Shown one piece after another: positions 23,164 through 35,324 of a stretch of 64,000 nucleotides of DNA (within the stretch, counting starts at the first letter, position 1; every line of letters starts with the position of its first letter). The stretch comes from Bombardia bombarda. Its lineage: Eukaryota; Ascomycota; Sordariomycetes; Sordariales; Lasiosphaeriaceae. Location: the NCBI GenBank assembly GCA_030512295.1, contig JAULSR010000002.1, positions 3,100,001-3,164,000 on the forward strand, read 5' to 3'. Position numbers and translations under genes: made by a program. The notes below the pieces were generated by a model that was given only the letters and a program-made list of their open reading frames with translations, searched no databases and was not told where the DNA came from.

Positions 23164-24776
23164 GTCTCGAGCTCTTGTGCGAAAAAAAAAGGGAGGGAGG
23201 AAGAATAGAGTAACACCCCGCTGGTTTATTTGCAGGAATGAACAATGCAAGTGAGAAGAGATGGGTCGACAATCTCGAAAACCACTTGCTGGTCCTGTCG
23301 AGAAAGGAATCGAGAGAGGAGAAATTATTAGGTGGATTGTTGGTGTTGGGAAGGTGCGAAGGGGTGGAAGCAATGCACCTCTTAAACCTTTGGACTCAAA
23401 AAATCAGAGAATTGGAAATCTGTCCTTATTTTCAGGTGCTAGTTCTAGCCACTTCACCCACTTCCCAGCGACCACCAGGCATTCCCGCGCGACGGTGTGC
23501 AGCGGGCGACCACCCTACTGTGTATTGTCCAATGCCCACCACCCGCCTGGCCTTAGTCACCCACCAACATACCCCTGCTAATGGAACCCTGCATGTATCT
23601 GTACATGCGTTCGAGATAAAGCAGCACGTCACATCGCCGTTGTGGACTGCCCACTCTTGTCTATGCTACCTCTGGCTGGGGCTCTAGATCTGCATTACCT
23701 GTAACAACAACTGGATGATTTTGTAAGAAAGACAGTACCCATACTGTATTGTAGTGTACAAACGTTAGTCTACGAATTCCATTATATTCCATGGCCTACG
23801 CACCAACTATACTAACCGTCAGGCCATCACTAAGTCTGGACAAACAAACAAATCTGAAACCCAAACACAGCGAGCTGGTCAGTGCACATGAACAGTTCCC
23901 CATGACCAGTAGTATCGTAGTATCGGCGTTGAACCTCCCTCCTCATCTGGAAAGTACCAGTTCCCGCCTTTGCCATACTGATATGTGTTCAGTAAAAACT
24001 TACAGGTGATTCCATCAAGTAAAACCGTAGCTTCCTTTCCCACTGAAGAGGCTCCGCCAAAACCCGCTGAAAGTAGCGTTACAAGTCTCCGGAGGGGCGG
24101 TCTCCAGTCTCCACAGACGGCAAATGGACGGGAGAGACAAAGACGCCCCCCCTGTTCCTGACAGAGTGGCCTTTTTAAACTTGGTCTTGGCTTGCTTGGG
24201 AAGTGTCGGCTTGCGGCTGTTCCATCCTTGCACCCCTGACCCAAAAAAGTGTGGGGCAAATAACCCACCGCCTGCACGCGGGCGGTCGCGGGGGGAAGGT
24301 AACTTATTACCGATTAGTGAGAAGACAGATGGCATTATCGTTTTCCAGATTCCAGGGTTGATGGCAAATGCACAACAGATCCGAGAATCTGGCTTTTATA
24401 CTTCGTACACTACATGAATTTGCCGCTGCAATCGTGTCCGCTTCAACATGCATAATATACGGTAGGTATCTGTGCCTGGGCACGCGTGGATCCATTCGAC
24501 AGATATGTCTTAGTATTTCATACTAGACGGATAGAAGCTATCACACAACTACTTATCTACCTCATTTGAAGCATAAACAGGCGGTCAACATGAAAGCTAA
24601 GATCCCATACTGGTGTAGGTGGTCCTGTTCACAACAAAACTCCATCTACTATAGACCCATAATAGCTCGCCTTTATGACCCGTTAATCATGATATATGAC
24701 TGATTCAAGGATGCTCTGTGAAATAACAAACGCTTCATGGTACCACAACTGCCACGGCCAGATCCCCCAGTCATAA
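23164..24776. promoter_or_regulatory. kar2 upstream region
   Basis: The part next to 23163 is the kar2 leader and promoter; the far part is the 3' flank of HBS1. On the minus strand TGACGTG (plus-strand 23625-23631) sits about 460 nt upstream of the kar2 ATG, and a perfect 7-bp inverted repeat GCATGTA/TACATGC lies at 23591-23608. TGACGTG resembles bZIP stress-response sites, but binding is inferred only. No gene seen. Confidence 0.35.
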
Positions 24777-27364
24777 CTAAACCAATATCCCAGCAGCCAA
24801 AGTTTTCCCTTCCCACCTCAAGACCACTCTCTGCCCACGCTCCAACGGCTCCTTCCGCTTCAGCCTGATCTTGACCGTAACAATTTCTCCAACGTCCACA
24901 GACTGCGGCTTCTTCTTCTTCACGGCACCCGTCACTTTGTCCAGGATCGCGGTGAACGACACAATCGTCCCAGACGCGAATAGTCTGCCCCTATGGACAT
25001 CCACACCCTGAGGAACCAAGGATATAAAGGCCAACACCTTCACCGTGAAGGTGTCCACGCAGGAGATGGGCTTTGCTGGGTCGCAGATAATGTGTCCAGG
25101 CCCCAAGTAGTTCGGGTTGATGTGGCTCAGGTGGAGCACCGCGTTTTGACCAGCAACCGCCCAGTCAGCCGGCTCCTCGTTCACCAAAAGGGATTTGACG
25201 TAGCACTTTTCTGCACCCGGTTGTACCATGAGTGCGTCGCCCATTTGTAGAAACCCAGAGTCGATGCGGCCGGATACTGTGACGGGACTCTGTCGGGTGC
25301 GGTAGACCTCGGAGACGGTCATTCGCAGTGGCTTGGTCAACGCCCTATTGAGAGGCTCAGAGTTCTCTAACTCTTCTAGCAGTGTCCTTCCCGTGTACCA
25401 GGAAGCTGCCGCATCTTTTGACTTGTGCACCATGTTGTCCCCGTGCAAACCCGATACAGGAACATAGGTGATGTTCTTGGCATGGAACTGGGCCGTCGAC
25501 AGAAGACCCGAGATCTGGTGCATGATCTCATCGAACCTTTCCTGCGACCAGTTGACGGTGTCCAGCTTGTTGACCGCCACGATAACTCTAGACACACCCA
25601 TACTCCTGATCAGCCATGCATGCTCCTTGGTTTGGCCTCTCAAACCAGACTCGAAGGCATTGGTGCTCGCATCGACGACTAGGATGGCGAAGTCAGCCTG
25701 GCTTGCTCCAGCGATCATGTTGGGGATAAAATCTCGGTGACCTGGGGCATCAAGAATGGTAAAGTTTGTTGTCTCGGTTTCGAAGCGGTTGGTGGCGATG
25801 TCGATAGTAACTCCTCTTGCCCGCTCATTTCCCTCTTTATCCAACAGCCATGCGAGAGCAAATGACTTCTTGCCCATAATTTCTGCTTCTTTGCGGAGCT
25901 TCTCGACCGTACGCTGATCGACAACGCCAAGGTCAAGCAGAAGCCGGCCCATCATGGTACTCTTTCCAGCATCGACATGGCCAATAACCACAAAGCTTGC
26001 CGTCTTCTTCTTTATGGTGGCCGCATATGCCGAAAGCACATCGATATTTTTACTCTTCGGTAGCGGTGTGTTGTCGATCTTCAACTCCTTCACATCGTTT
26101 GCAACATCATCAAGGGATGAAGAAGCCTTCTTCTTCGTTGTGGGGCCGGCGGTCTTCTTCCCAGCTGTTGAGACTATTAGTAAGACAGTTAGCGCTTAGT
26201 CGTTACCGAAAGCGAACCTTTCGCTTGAGCCGCAAGAACCACGTCATCCGGACTTGGTTTAGAGAAGGCATTGACATCGGGCGGGGCGAGGGCCGTATGA
26301 GGTAACGTAAAGAAGTCTCGCAGGGTGCGCCTCGATGAGTCTGATGGAGAGCTGAAAAGAGCCTGAGCAAAGGCAGAAGGTCGACCTTTCTCAGGCGATG
26401 ATCCTTGATTTGGAACAAATGCCGTCCTGTTGTCCTCAGAGACGTCGTTTATAGGATGGCTCGAGAGTCCAGGTCTTGATGGCTCCGAGACATCCAGTGG
26501 GATGCGGCCCTGGGCAGTCGACTCTGAGGTCTTGATACGTTTGCTGAAATTTCCGGCCAATGGAATGTTCTCTTTGGCTCGGGAATCCTCAACGACAGAG
26601 AGCTCGGTCAGTTTGGCTCGAGCTTCCTCAACTTTCTCCTGGGCGATCTTCTCCTCGGCCTTTTTCTTTCTGGCAGCTGCTAGCTGTTGCAGCTTGGAAA
26701 GCTTGGGAGGTGCCCCTGAACCGCCAAGCAGCCCACCACGGGGTATCTGGGGCGGGATGAAGACAGTCTCCCGGTGTTTCGGAATATTGTCCCAGGGCAT
26801 ATCTTGGAAGAGATTTACGAAAAATTCCCGGCTTCTGCTTGGAGTGTCGGTTGGAGGGAGCCCATACGTCAAGTATTCGTCCGCTTGACATGATGTCAAC
26901 GATATTCCAGGGAGAAGTTTTGGATGATAGCGGCGCAAAAGGTTGAACTCCCCAATGGGCCGCCCGATGCCCGATGCCAGTTTGCCCGTGGTCAAGGGTC
27001 TTCGTAAATGGCGGAGTGGTGATATCATGGTGGTTTATAGATGTAAAAGAAAAGAAACAAGCAGAAACATACCTTTTTGTGGTGTGCTCTTGGGCGCCCT
27101 TGAGGCTGGCGCGATGTATTTAGAAACAAGCTTGGTCACAGACTTGTCGACGTCGTAAAAGTTGTCCCAAACCTCATCCTCTATTTGTTTATCTGTGACC
27201 TTGGAAACCTCGGTGCCAAGAGCAGCTCTGACTTCGGCTGTGGCCTGTTTCAATTTTGCCGCATCCTCGGGACTTAGATCATACTCATCCTCGTAGTCGT
27301 CGGCGTCGTAGTCATTGAGAACATCCTGGTAGTCGAGATTGCGGATGTCCCTGTGACGAGACAT
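24777..27364 (-). CDS. hbs1: HBS1/SKI7 ribosome-rescue GTPase, probably alternatively spliced
   Basis: Three exons: 27364-27073, 26883-26218 and 26164 (or 26173) to 24777; 781 or 784 residues with exon 2. Exon 1 encodes the HBS1 N-terminal domain (IRNLDYQDVLNDYD, DEVWDNFYDVDKSVTKLVSKYI). Exon 2 encodes a disordered segment with RSREFFVNL (RxxxFxxxL), IPRGGLLGG and SPDDVVLAAQ, resembling Ski7-type exosome-binding regions. Exon 3 holds the eEF1A/eRF3-like GTPase: GHVDAGKST (G1), DAPGH (G3) and NKLD (G4), then two beta-barrels. Hbs1 with Dom34 splits stalled ribosomes; Ski7 bridges exosome and Ski complex. Exon 2 is 666 nt and flanked by phase-1 introns, so skipping leaves a frame of about 560 residues. 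Intron 2 has a weak donor (GTTCGC), and exon 2 a weak AAG acceptor. Confidence 0.9.
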
Positions 27365-28379
27365 GGTTGAGGGAGCCCAGGTACAACAATATGATGTGTT
27401 TGAAAATAAATATTGGCTACGGTACGTAGGTAGGTCAGTGTAGCGAGTGAAAATGAATCGTCGTGCTTTGTTTGGGTAGGAATGGACGAGTGGTGGGTAA
27501 GCGCAAGGAAAGCAGCATCACGTTGGGGAGTTGTCAGTTGAGCTTGTGGTGGGCTGTGGCGGGGTTATCTCCATTCTGCCAACATGGCCCCACCACTGCA
27601 CTACCTTTTGAAGCGCAGACGTTAAACCGTGGGGGCAATTCTGCTAAACCGTGATGGCAGACTCACATATGGAAGTCCATCCATACAACTGGCTGCAGGA
27701 CAAAAGGTGGATGGTTTATTAGGTTCTTGTGGACGAACTGTAAGATTATATGCGGGCGATGGATTTATTAAGGAATATCATTACAATCAACCTGAAGACT
27801 ACGACTTCTAAGTTTCCTTCTTTGAATTAAATGTTCACGATACCTAAGGTAAGCAGGAAACTCCGTAGTTTTGGACTTAATGCTGGAAAACTGCACCGAA
27901 GGTTTAGAAATTTTGCGCCCTCTGTTTGATGTTTTGGCTCATAAAGTTGTGACTCCAGGCGGTGACTCCCCGGCGGCGGAAGCCTCTTGGAAGCTGGCAA
28001 GCTGGAACCTGAAAGCTACGTAGTTGGTGGGGCTCATCACGCCCACTCGCGGGGTGAGGACGCTGGAGCGTTAGGTAGGTACCTAAAAAGCTACTCGGAC
28101 TTAGATTGCGCCGGAGCCCGCCGCCGCATGGAGCCTGGCCAGTGCGGGCCAGGTGCCGCGCGGGACCCTGGCTCAAAATTTCGAGATTGGATTTGCCCGA
28201 GCTTTGGGGATGTGGAAGGTGCCTAGTAGTGGAGGAGCAGAACTGCAGAACTTCTGAATAGCACCCACTCCTTCCCTAACTAACGGACAACCACAAACCT
28301 CACCACATCGTCCGAAGCTTCACTCCACCCAACCAGACAGCCACGTTCGCACTCCACGAAGGAGGCACAATCTTCCAAC
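27365..28379. promoter_or_regulatory. divergent promoter region, HBS1 and CCT5
   Basis: Non-coding region between divergently transcribed hbs1 and cct5. It contains TACGTAGGTAGGT near 27422-27436 and TTAGGTAGGTACC near 28070-28083. No gene seen. Confidence 0.45.
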
Positions 28380-30334
28380 ATGGCGATGAGTACGTCTCGA
28401 TCTGCTGCAGCTTCTGCAGCCTCCCTCCTTATCCCTTATACCCTAGTAAACACAGAGAGCTAATCGACCGCCCCCTTAGATCTGGATTTGTCGAATGGTA
28501 TGCGACAGCCCTCGTCCTCGCCCCGACCCCTCCATGCCTCTGGGCACATGGTACTGACAGTGACCAACCATAGCGTCGGTAATGAAGGATGAGCAGGGCC
28601 GTCCCTTTATCGTTGTTAGAGAGTCAGTTGGGCCCCGCGTCGTTCTGTCTTGTCTTTGCTAACCCCCCTTTCCCCCTCTCCAGCCAGGGCAAGAAGAAGC
28701 GCCAATACGGAAACGAAGCCGTCAAGGCTCACATTTTGGCTGCGCGGACAGTCGCCAACATCATCAAGACCTCGCTAGGGCCTCGCGGCCTCGACAAGAT
28801 CCTCATCTCCCCCGATGGCGAAATCACAGTGACAAACGATGGCGCTACCATCTTGCAACAGATGGAGATCACCAACCACGTGGCCAAGCTGCTGGTCGAG
28901 CTCTCCAAGTCCCAAGACGACGAGATTGGTGACGGCACCACCGGCGTCGTCGTCCTCGCCGGCGCCCTCCTGGAGCAGGCCGCCGAGCTCATCGACAAGG
29001 GCATCCACCCCATCAGGATCGCCGACGGCTACGACCAGGCCTGCGACATCGCCGTCGCGGAGCTTGACAAGATCTCGGACGTGATCGAGTTCAGCAAGGA
29101 GGAGACGACGAACCTGCTCAAGGTCGCAAAGACAAGTCTGGGCAGCAAGATCGTCTCAAAGGCGCACGACCAGTTCGCCAAGATCGCCGTCGACGCCGTG
29201 CTCTCCGTCGCCGACCTCGAGCGCAAGGACGTCGACTTTGAGCTCATCAAGGTAGACGGCAAGATGGGCGGTGCTCTCGAGGATACCCTTCTCGTCAAGG
29301 GTGTCATCATCGACAAGGACTTCTCACACCCCCAGATGCCCTCCGAGGTCAAGGACGCCAAGATTGCCATCCTGACCTGCGCGTTCGAGCCCCCAAAGCC
29401 CAAGACGAAGCACAAGTTGGACATTACGAGTGTCGACGAGTTCAAGAAGTTGCAGACGTATGAGCGCGAGAAGTTTATCGAGATGATCCAACAAATAAAG
29501 GCCACAGGCGCAAACCTGGCCATCTGCCAGTGGGGCTTTGACGACGAGGCAAACCATCTTCTCTTGCAAAACAAGCTCCCTGCCGTAAGATGGGTTGGCG
29601 GTCCCGAGATCGAGTTGATTGCTATTGCGACAAACGGCCGTATTGTGCCGCGTTTCGAGGACCTCAAGGCTGAGAAACTTGGCAAGGCCGGTATCATCCG
29701 CACAATGACCTTTGGCACAACAAGAGAGAAGATGCTCGTCATTGAGGAGTGCGCTAACACACGGGCCGTCACTATTTTCGTCAGGGGCAGCAACAAGATG
29801 GTATGTAGCCAGCCGCATATGTTCTCTTCCCACTTCACAAGAGACCAATCCCCACTAATACATTCTACTTGATAGATCATTGATGAGGCCAAGCGCTCCA
29901 TCCACGACTCCCTTTGCGTAGTGCGCAACCTCGTACGCGACAACCGCGTAGTCTACGGCGGCGGCGCTGCCGAGATTGCCTGCAGCTTGGCCGTTGAGGA
30001 CGCCGCTGTCAAGACACCCGGTCTGGAGCAGTACGCCATGCGGGCGTTTGCCGAGGCGCTCGACACCATCCCCATGACCCTGGCGGAGAACAGCGGCCTG
30101 AACCCCATCGCCACATTAGCCGAGGTGAAGAGCCAGCAGGTCAAGGACCCCTCCGGCCGCGGCCGCCTGGGTGTCGACTGCATGGGTGCCGGCTCCAACA
30201 ACATGAAGGACGCCTTCGTTATTGACCCCCTTATCGGAAAGAAGCAGCAGCTCATGCTGGCCACACAGCTGTGCAGAATGGTGCTCAAGATAAATAACGT
30301 TATCATATCTGGGTCAGGCGAGGACGACTTTTAA
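28380..30334 (+). CDS. cct5: chaperonin CCT/TRiC subunit epsilon
   Basis: Five exons: 28380-28389, 28480-28497, 28574-28622, 28684-29800, 29876-30334; 550 residues, the usual length. The first two exons are only 10 and 18 nt and together with exon 3 give MAMNLDLSNASVMKDEQG, the expected CCT5 start. Group II chaperonin signatures are present: IKTSLGPRGLDKIL, VTNDGATILQQM and the nucleotide-binding GDGTTGVVVLAG. The C-terminal equatorial part includes VVYGGGAAEIACS. CCT5 is one of eight subunits of the cytosolic ring that folds actin, tubulin and WD40 proteins. The SHPQMPSEVKDAKIAILTC and EFKKLQTYER segments favour the epsilon over other subunits. All exon phases close without gaps. Confidence 0.96.
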
Positions 30335-31204
30335 GGAAGCTATTAGCTAGCTAGCAAGTAGCTACTCCCCTCCCTCTCTCTCTCATAAAAAAAAGAAATA
30401 ATAGATGAGGGCCGAGACGAGAGACATGAGACAAAAATTTTAAGAAAAAAGCCTTCCTTGTGAAAGGGTCAGCGTCAGAGATGCCTAAAGGGAGGAAAAT
30501 GAAATTACCGCCTATGTGTATATGAAATGAAGAAATCAAAGGCACGCATGCACTCCTCTTTGATGGACTACTGCTGCCTGATTCATATATAGATAGATAC
30601 TTGTAGAATCAAGACAAGTCACGTCACGCCGTCAGCTGCTTCCATCCACACTGACGTCCCGTCCTGTATACATGTGCATGCGACACTTACGACAAAAGAC
30701 TGCCATGTACTTTGTATATCCAAGGCGCGGGACACGAAGACGCGATGGTAAGCTTGACGCGTCCCAAACTCCCAACAGAGGCTTGTCTCCCCCCAAAAAA
30801 GTGGACGCGAATCTCTCAAACACATGTAATTAACACACTCGCTCGTCAATGGGCAGGCAACTATGTAGTACCATGCTGCATGTGATGGAAAGATCATATG
30901 ACAAAAAAAAGAAAAACACAAGGCAGGAAAGAAAGTGTGTGTACATGTCATCGCTGCCCCATCCAAACCAAGTAGCCGGCCAGCCACCCACCCCTTTTGT
31001 GTCATCATAACCAAGGTTGAAAGATAAGACCCACAAAGTATATATATATACCTCTCACACCCCCCAAAAGGTTACTGTAAAACTCCCACATTACTATGTT
31101 TCCCCCGTCCACTTTCCCTCAACCTCCCAATCCCCCCCATCCCATCCAACCAAATAGTTTTCCGTTCATTCCCATCACATAACCCCCAATCCCACAAACC
31201 CCCC
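30335..31204. other. convergent 3' flanks
   Basis: Between the convergent stops of cct5 and the HECT ligase gene. CT-rich and A-rich runs and a short TATATATATA near 31038. No gene supported. Confidence 0.5.
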
Positions 31205-34200
31205 TCAAGCAAACCCGAACCCCTGCGCATTCTCCAACGCCATCGCCAACCTCTCCCTCAATGTCTCCTTATCCCTGTACTCGGGCAACAGCAGCGTCCC
31301 ATAGCACGTATACGACGTCGGCAGCCTACCGCTAGGCGTGTCCTCCGCCCCGTTCTTCTGCATGATAAACATCATATTCTTCACCCCGCCCACGGGCACA
31401 CGGTCACTAGCCGTCACGAACTCGAGCAGCTTGCGTTTCATGCCGTCATCATAGCGGCGTACGATACTCCAAAAATCGCGCACCGTCCGGTGACTCGCGT
31501 CCCAGCCGACGTAGCGCGTGTAGCGTCGCAGCTCATTGATATCAATCTCCTGCACGCCCTCGACGAGCGACTGCAGCAGGCCCGACGAGAGCAGCGAGAG
31601 GCTCTTGGGGTGCAGGCAGGCGCGGAACCCGCGCGCGAAGGCTTCGTACTGCGGGCGCACCGACACGTCGGTCAGGTAGCGGATGTAATCCGAGACATAG
31701 GCATTGCGGTTGGCGTTTGTGACAAGGGGCGCGTCGTCGGCGCCTGGATTGTTGGTCTGGGGCGGCGGGGCGGCCTTAGAGAACTGCGGCCAGCTTTCGT
31801 CCTCTTGCGGGACGAACAGAGATGAGGAGGATGGCAGAGGCTTCATCTCCCTTGTGATGTGCTGGCCAAAGACGGAGACGGAGAACTCATATGTGCGTGC
31901 AAAGACGTCCTCAACGAGGCCGTCCTTCTCGTCCCATTCTAGTAGGGCAGTGAGCCCGCTGGCCAGGTCGGGCCAGCCGTCGGCGATGTGGTGAAGCTCA
32001 GTGACGGGCTCGTTGAGAATCTTGCGGTAGAGGGCTCTAGGAAAGGTGAGGGGAAGAGTGAGGCCGTTATAGATAGCGAGAGAAACGATCAAGCCAACCA
32101 GCTCAAATTTCCACGCGGGTTCCAGCGAACCTGGCACAAACCATGCCATGCGCGTTCTTTCATCGACGGTGAAGGCGCCGAAGACGGGATTCAGAGCCTC
32201 GGCAATGGCCAGCCTAAAAAACTCTTGCTGAACTCCGCCCGAGTCGAAACCCTCCTCGCCATCAACCTCTCCGAGGTGAACTTTGAGTGGCCTCAGAAGC
32301 TCACGCTCTTCTCTCCGCCATAGCTGGTCGAAGGCGTCTTGAACGACATCGTTTCGTCTTATGTCAAGGATGAGGTATTTTGAGGCCGCCGTTTTCAATC
32401 TCTCGGTGAGCACATCTTTGTGGTGCTGATCTAGACTCGACCTGGACGCGATTACTTCGATGCGCTCCTGAAGCGAGGTTGACTCTTCGAATGCACGGCT
32501 CATTCGAGAGAAATTAATCGATCGGAAGTAGGTTACGAGGGTTGCGGGGTTAAAGATGTAAGGGAAGTCTAAGAGATGCAGCCGTTGCCGCGTCGAAGTG
32601 TGGGAGAGCCATGATACGGGCATTTGCACCGAGTCTAGGCGATCTGCAAAGTACTCTGAGCGAAACTGAGCATCGCCGAGAAGAAGCTCGTGACGTTTGT
32701 TATCTGTTTAATAACCAGTAATCAGCTAATATGTTCGGTCATGACAGTTTCTGGGGCTTGAACTTACACATTGCCTCAATCAAGGCCAGGGCGCCGCCAA
32801 AAGCTCCGTCGCCGCGGATCTCCGGGCTGCCATCCCAATCGTTAAGCATAACAGCCCTGGCCCAGTCCAGCAATATAATAGGGACACGCGCTTCGTGAAG
32901 GGCGCGGTCGCTGAATGAAAAGTTGAGGATATATACAGCATCCATGTTAAGGAAATCTAGCTGAGAGAATAAAGGTGAAAGCACGTCTTCATCAGTTTGT
33001 GAGAAGATGGACTGCTTCAACTCGTCAAAATAGCGACGGGTTGTAATGGCCGTAAATAATCGCCTTGCTAGCCGTAGCGCAAGGTCATTAGTAAAGCAAT
33101 CCTCGTACTGAAGGCAGAGATCAACAGGTTGTTGAGCCACCGAGCCGCTTCCCGCGAGGCTCAAACCGTGGGATCTAATTCTGGACATGTCGTACAACTC
33201 CCTGGAGTTCGTGACCAGGGGTGCCGCGGCAACCAAAGCATGTAAACATATGGACATAAACTTCCCTGCCTCGGCGTTGGAGAGGGACTTCTCATGCCTC
33301 GGAAACAGCTTGGCGGTTGGTGATCGTAGGGATTGGAGCGATTCTGGAGGAGCAAAAAGACTGGCAGCAGCCACCCAAAGACTGTGAAACACTAAGCTGG
33401 GGGCGATTCGTGTCATGCGTAGCATGCAGTACCAAAGCGTCTGAGAGTCGTAAAGCGGGGAATTATGAGAGTCACAAAGTTGGCTATTTTTTGTGAAAGA
33501 AGTGATTGCGGAACCTGGATCACTCAGGATATAGTATAGAGTCTGATCCACAAACATCTTCCACTCCAGCTTCATGTTGGTCATGTAAGCACGTCCTTGG
33601 GGTGGTTTTCGCCTCGGTGCTTTCCCCTGACCAGTGTATGTGGTGTGGAACTTGGTAATGGAGGGCGGCTCAAGCATATGTTCTTCAGCAGTGCCATCCT
33701 CCTGAATGATGTCGCATATAAAATCCACGACATCAGGATTCAGTCTCCACAAGGTCTCGGGAAGTAGGTCTTCGTCCTCAGAGTCGTAATCATCATCAAG
33801 GTCCCTGGTATCGCCAGAGACGTTATTACAGTGCCGGCCAGAGTGAACCCCTGAGCCAACAACAGACCCATTTAGACCACTGATGTCGCTGTTGATTGCT
33901 CCATCAAGCTGGGCCCGAGCAAGGTTGGGTTTTATTTCAGTCACGTTTGGTGGCATTTTCTCCAGCGTGACGTCGTCAAAAAACCCGGAAGAAGACAGTT
34001 GGGATATCGGCCGAGCCAAAGTTGAGCTCGTGGCTTTGATGCCCCTCGGAAGTCTCTCCGAATGGCCGTTAACGGCACGAGGGGATTTGAGCAATCCTGA
34101 ATAGGGCTCATCGGCCAAGGTCTCGGAGGCGAACGGGTCAATTGGAAGCGGGCGCTTTGCCCTTGGACCGAACGGCGTCCGCACCTTTGCGTCCGAGTTA

Positions 34201-35324
34201 CGGCGCTGGCGTCTACTAGGAAGGGGGAAAGTCTGCGGCACGCGCTGCTGGTGGTCCTCTTTCGCCCCCTTTTCACTCCTGGTTGAACTTCTGCGCCCCT
34301 GCTTTCTAATCTTTTCATGTTCGGCTGATTCCTGGTGCTTAGCTGATTTTTCACAGCTGGCAGCTCGGGCGGGCGATTCATGAGTATTCTTGGGTACGTT
34401 ATGGCTGGGATCGCTCTCCGGTTTGGCCTGGGGATCTGGGACCGACTCAATAACATGGCCATTCCCGCTATGCTCAGGGTGAAAGCTTTTTGCTCTCCGT
34501 GACATATCTTCTACAGAGGCTGGTGCCAACCACTCCAGCATTTTGAAAGCCACGGTACCGAATACGTTGGCGGCAAAGGACCTATAATCTTTACTGACCG
34601 GCTCCTCAGTTATGGAGAAACCCGGCCCCCGGTTGGGGCGTTGAGCATGGTCGTCCTTCAAGACACAGTTGGTAGTCGCGCTACGGCTTCGAACAGGCTT
34701 GGGCGGGGCCCCAGTTGCGGTCACCCGAGGTGAAGCTGCATGGCCCTCCGTGGCCTGTCCCTTGGGAAGTGGTGGCACTTTCGAGCTTGGTGTGAATATT
34801 AGAGAGTTTAAAGCGGCGGGTGGTGTTTTTGGTAGTCGTAGAGCCGGACAAAGTCCATTCTCAGCATTATCTTGACTGGCAAGAAAGGTGGCCAGAGTCC
34901 TTGCGCTCGTCGTGTTGAATCTTCGAATGGGGGCTCGTCCAACGATTCTCTTGCGACAGGTGAAGCAGGTCGATGTAAGGCAGTTCTCAGCGCCACAGCC
35001 CTCGCGCAGTTGGACGATGTACCTTGGAAGGGGGGCGAAGTTAGCGCGCTGTGGAACAGAAGATAATGGGCAAATCGCGACTTACTTCTGGACAAGCAAC
35101 TGGAAGTTATGGCGACGGCTTGCTTTATGCACGGCGTACACCTTCTTCGGGTTGGAGATGCCTATCACCAGATCCTCCAGCTCGCTTGGCGCATCGCACG
35201 GTAGACGCGCAAAGCGCGCTTCTTCCCAGAGTCCAGCCAAAGTATCCAAATCGCTGCTGCTGCCGCTTCTGAGGCCGCCGAGGCCGCCGTCGACGACTAC
35301 GGGGCGATGCGTATCTCGAGTCAT
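31205..35324 (-). CDS. AZUL-HECT E3 ubiquitin ligase (E6AP/UBE3A-like)
   Basis: Three exons: 35324-35086, 35022-32768, 32703-31205; 1330 residues. The exon 1-2 join creates an AZUL-type zinc finger (LREGCGAENC, STCFTCRKR), which in human UBE3A binds the proteasome. The finger is followed by FNTTSARTLATFLASQDN and a long disordered, basic region (residues about 130-450). The C-terminal third is a HECT domain (DFPYIF, GGVQQEFF, FELVGLIVSLAIYNG). The catalytic cysteine is in SYTCYGTLLLPEY, residue about 1298, 32 residues before the end. The C2 and WW domains of Rsp5 are absent, so it is not HulA. It transfers ubiquitin to unknown targets. Divergent from rei1 across about 2 kb. Confidence 0.93.

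Noticed and set aside
23625..23631. Calling TGACGTG a proven unfolded-protein-response element
   Set aside because: A 7-bp match is expected by chance at this scale; reported only as a weak finding.
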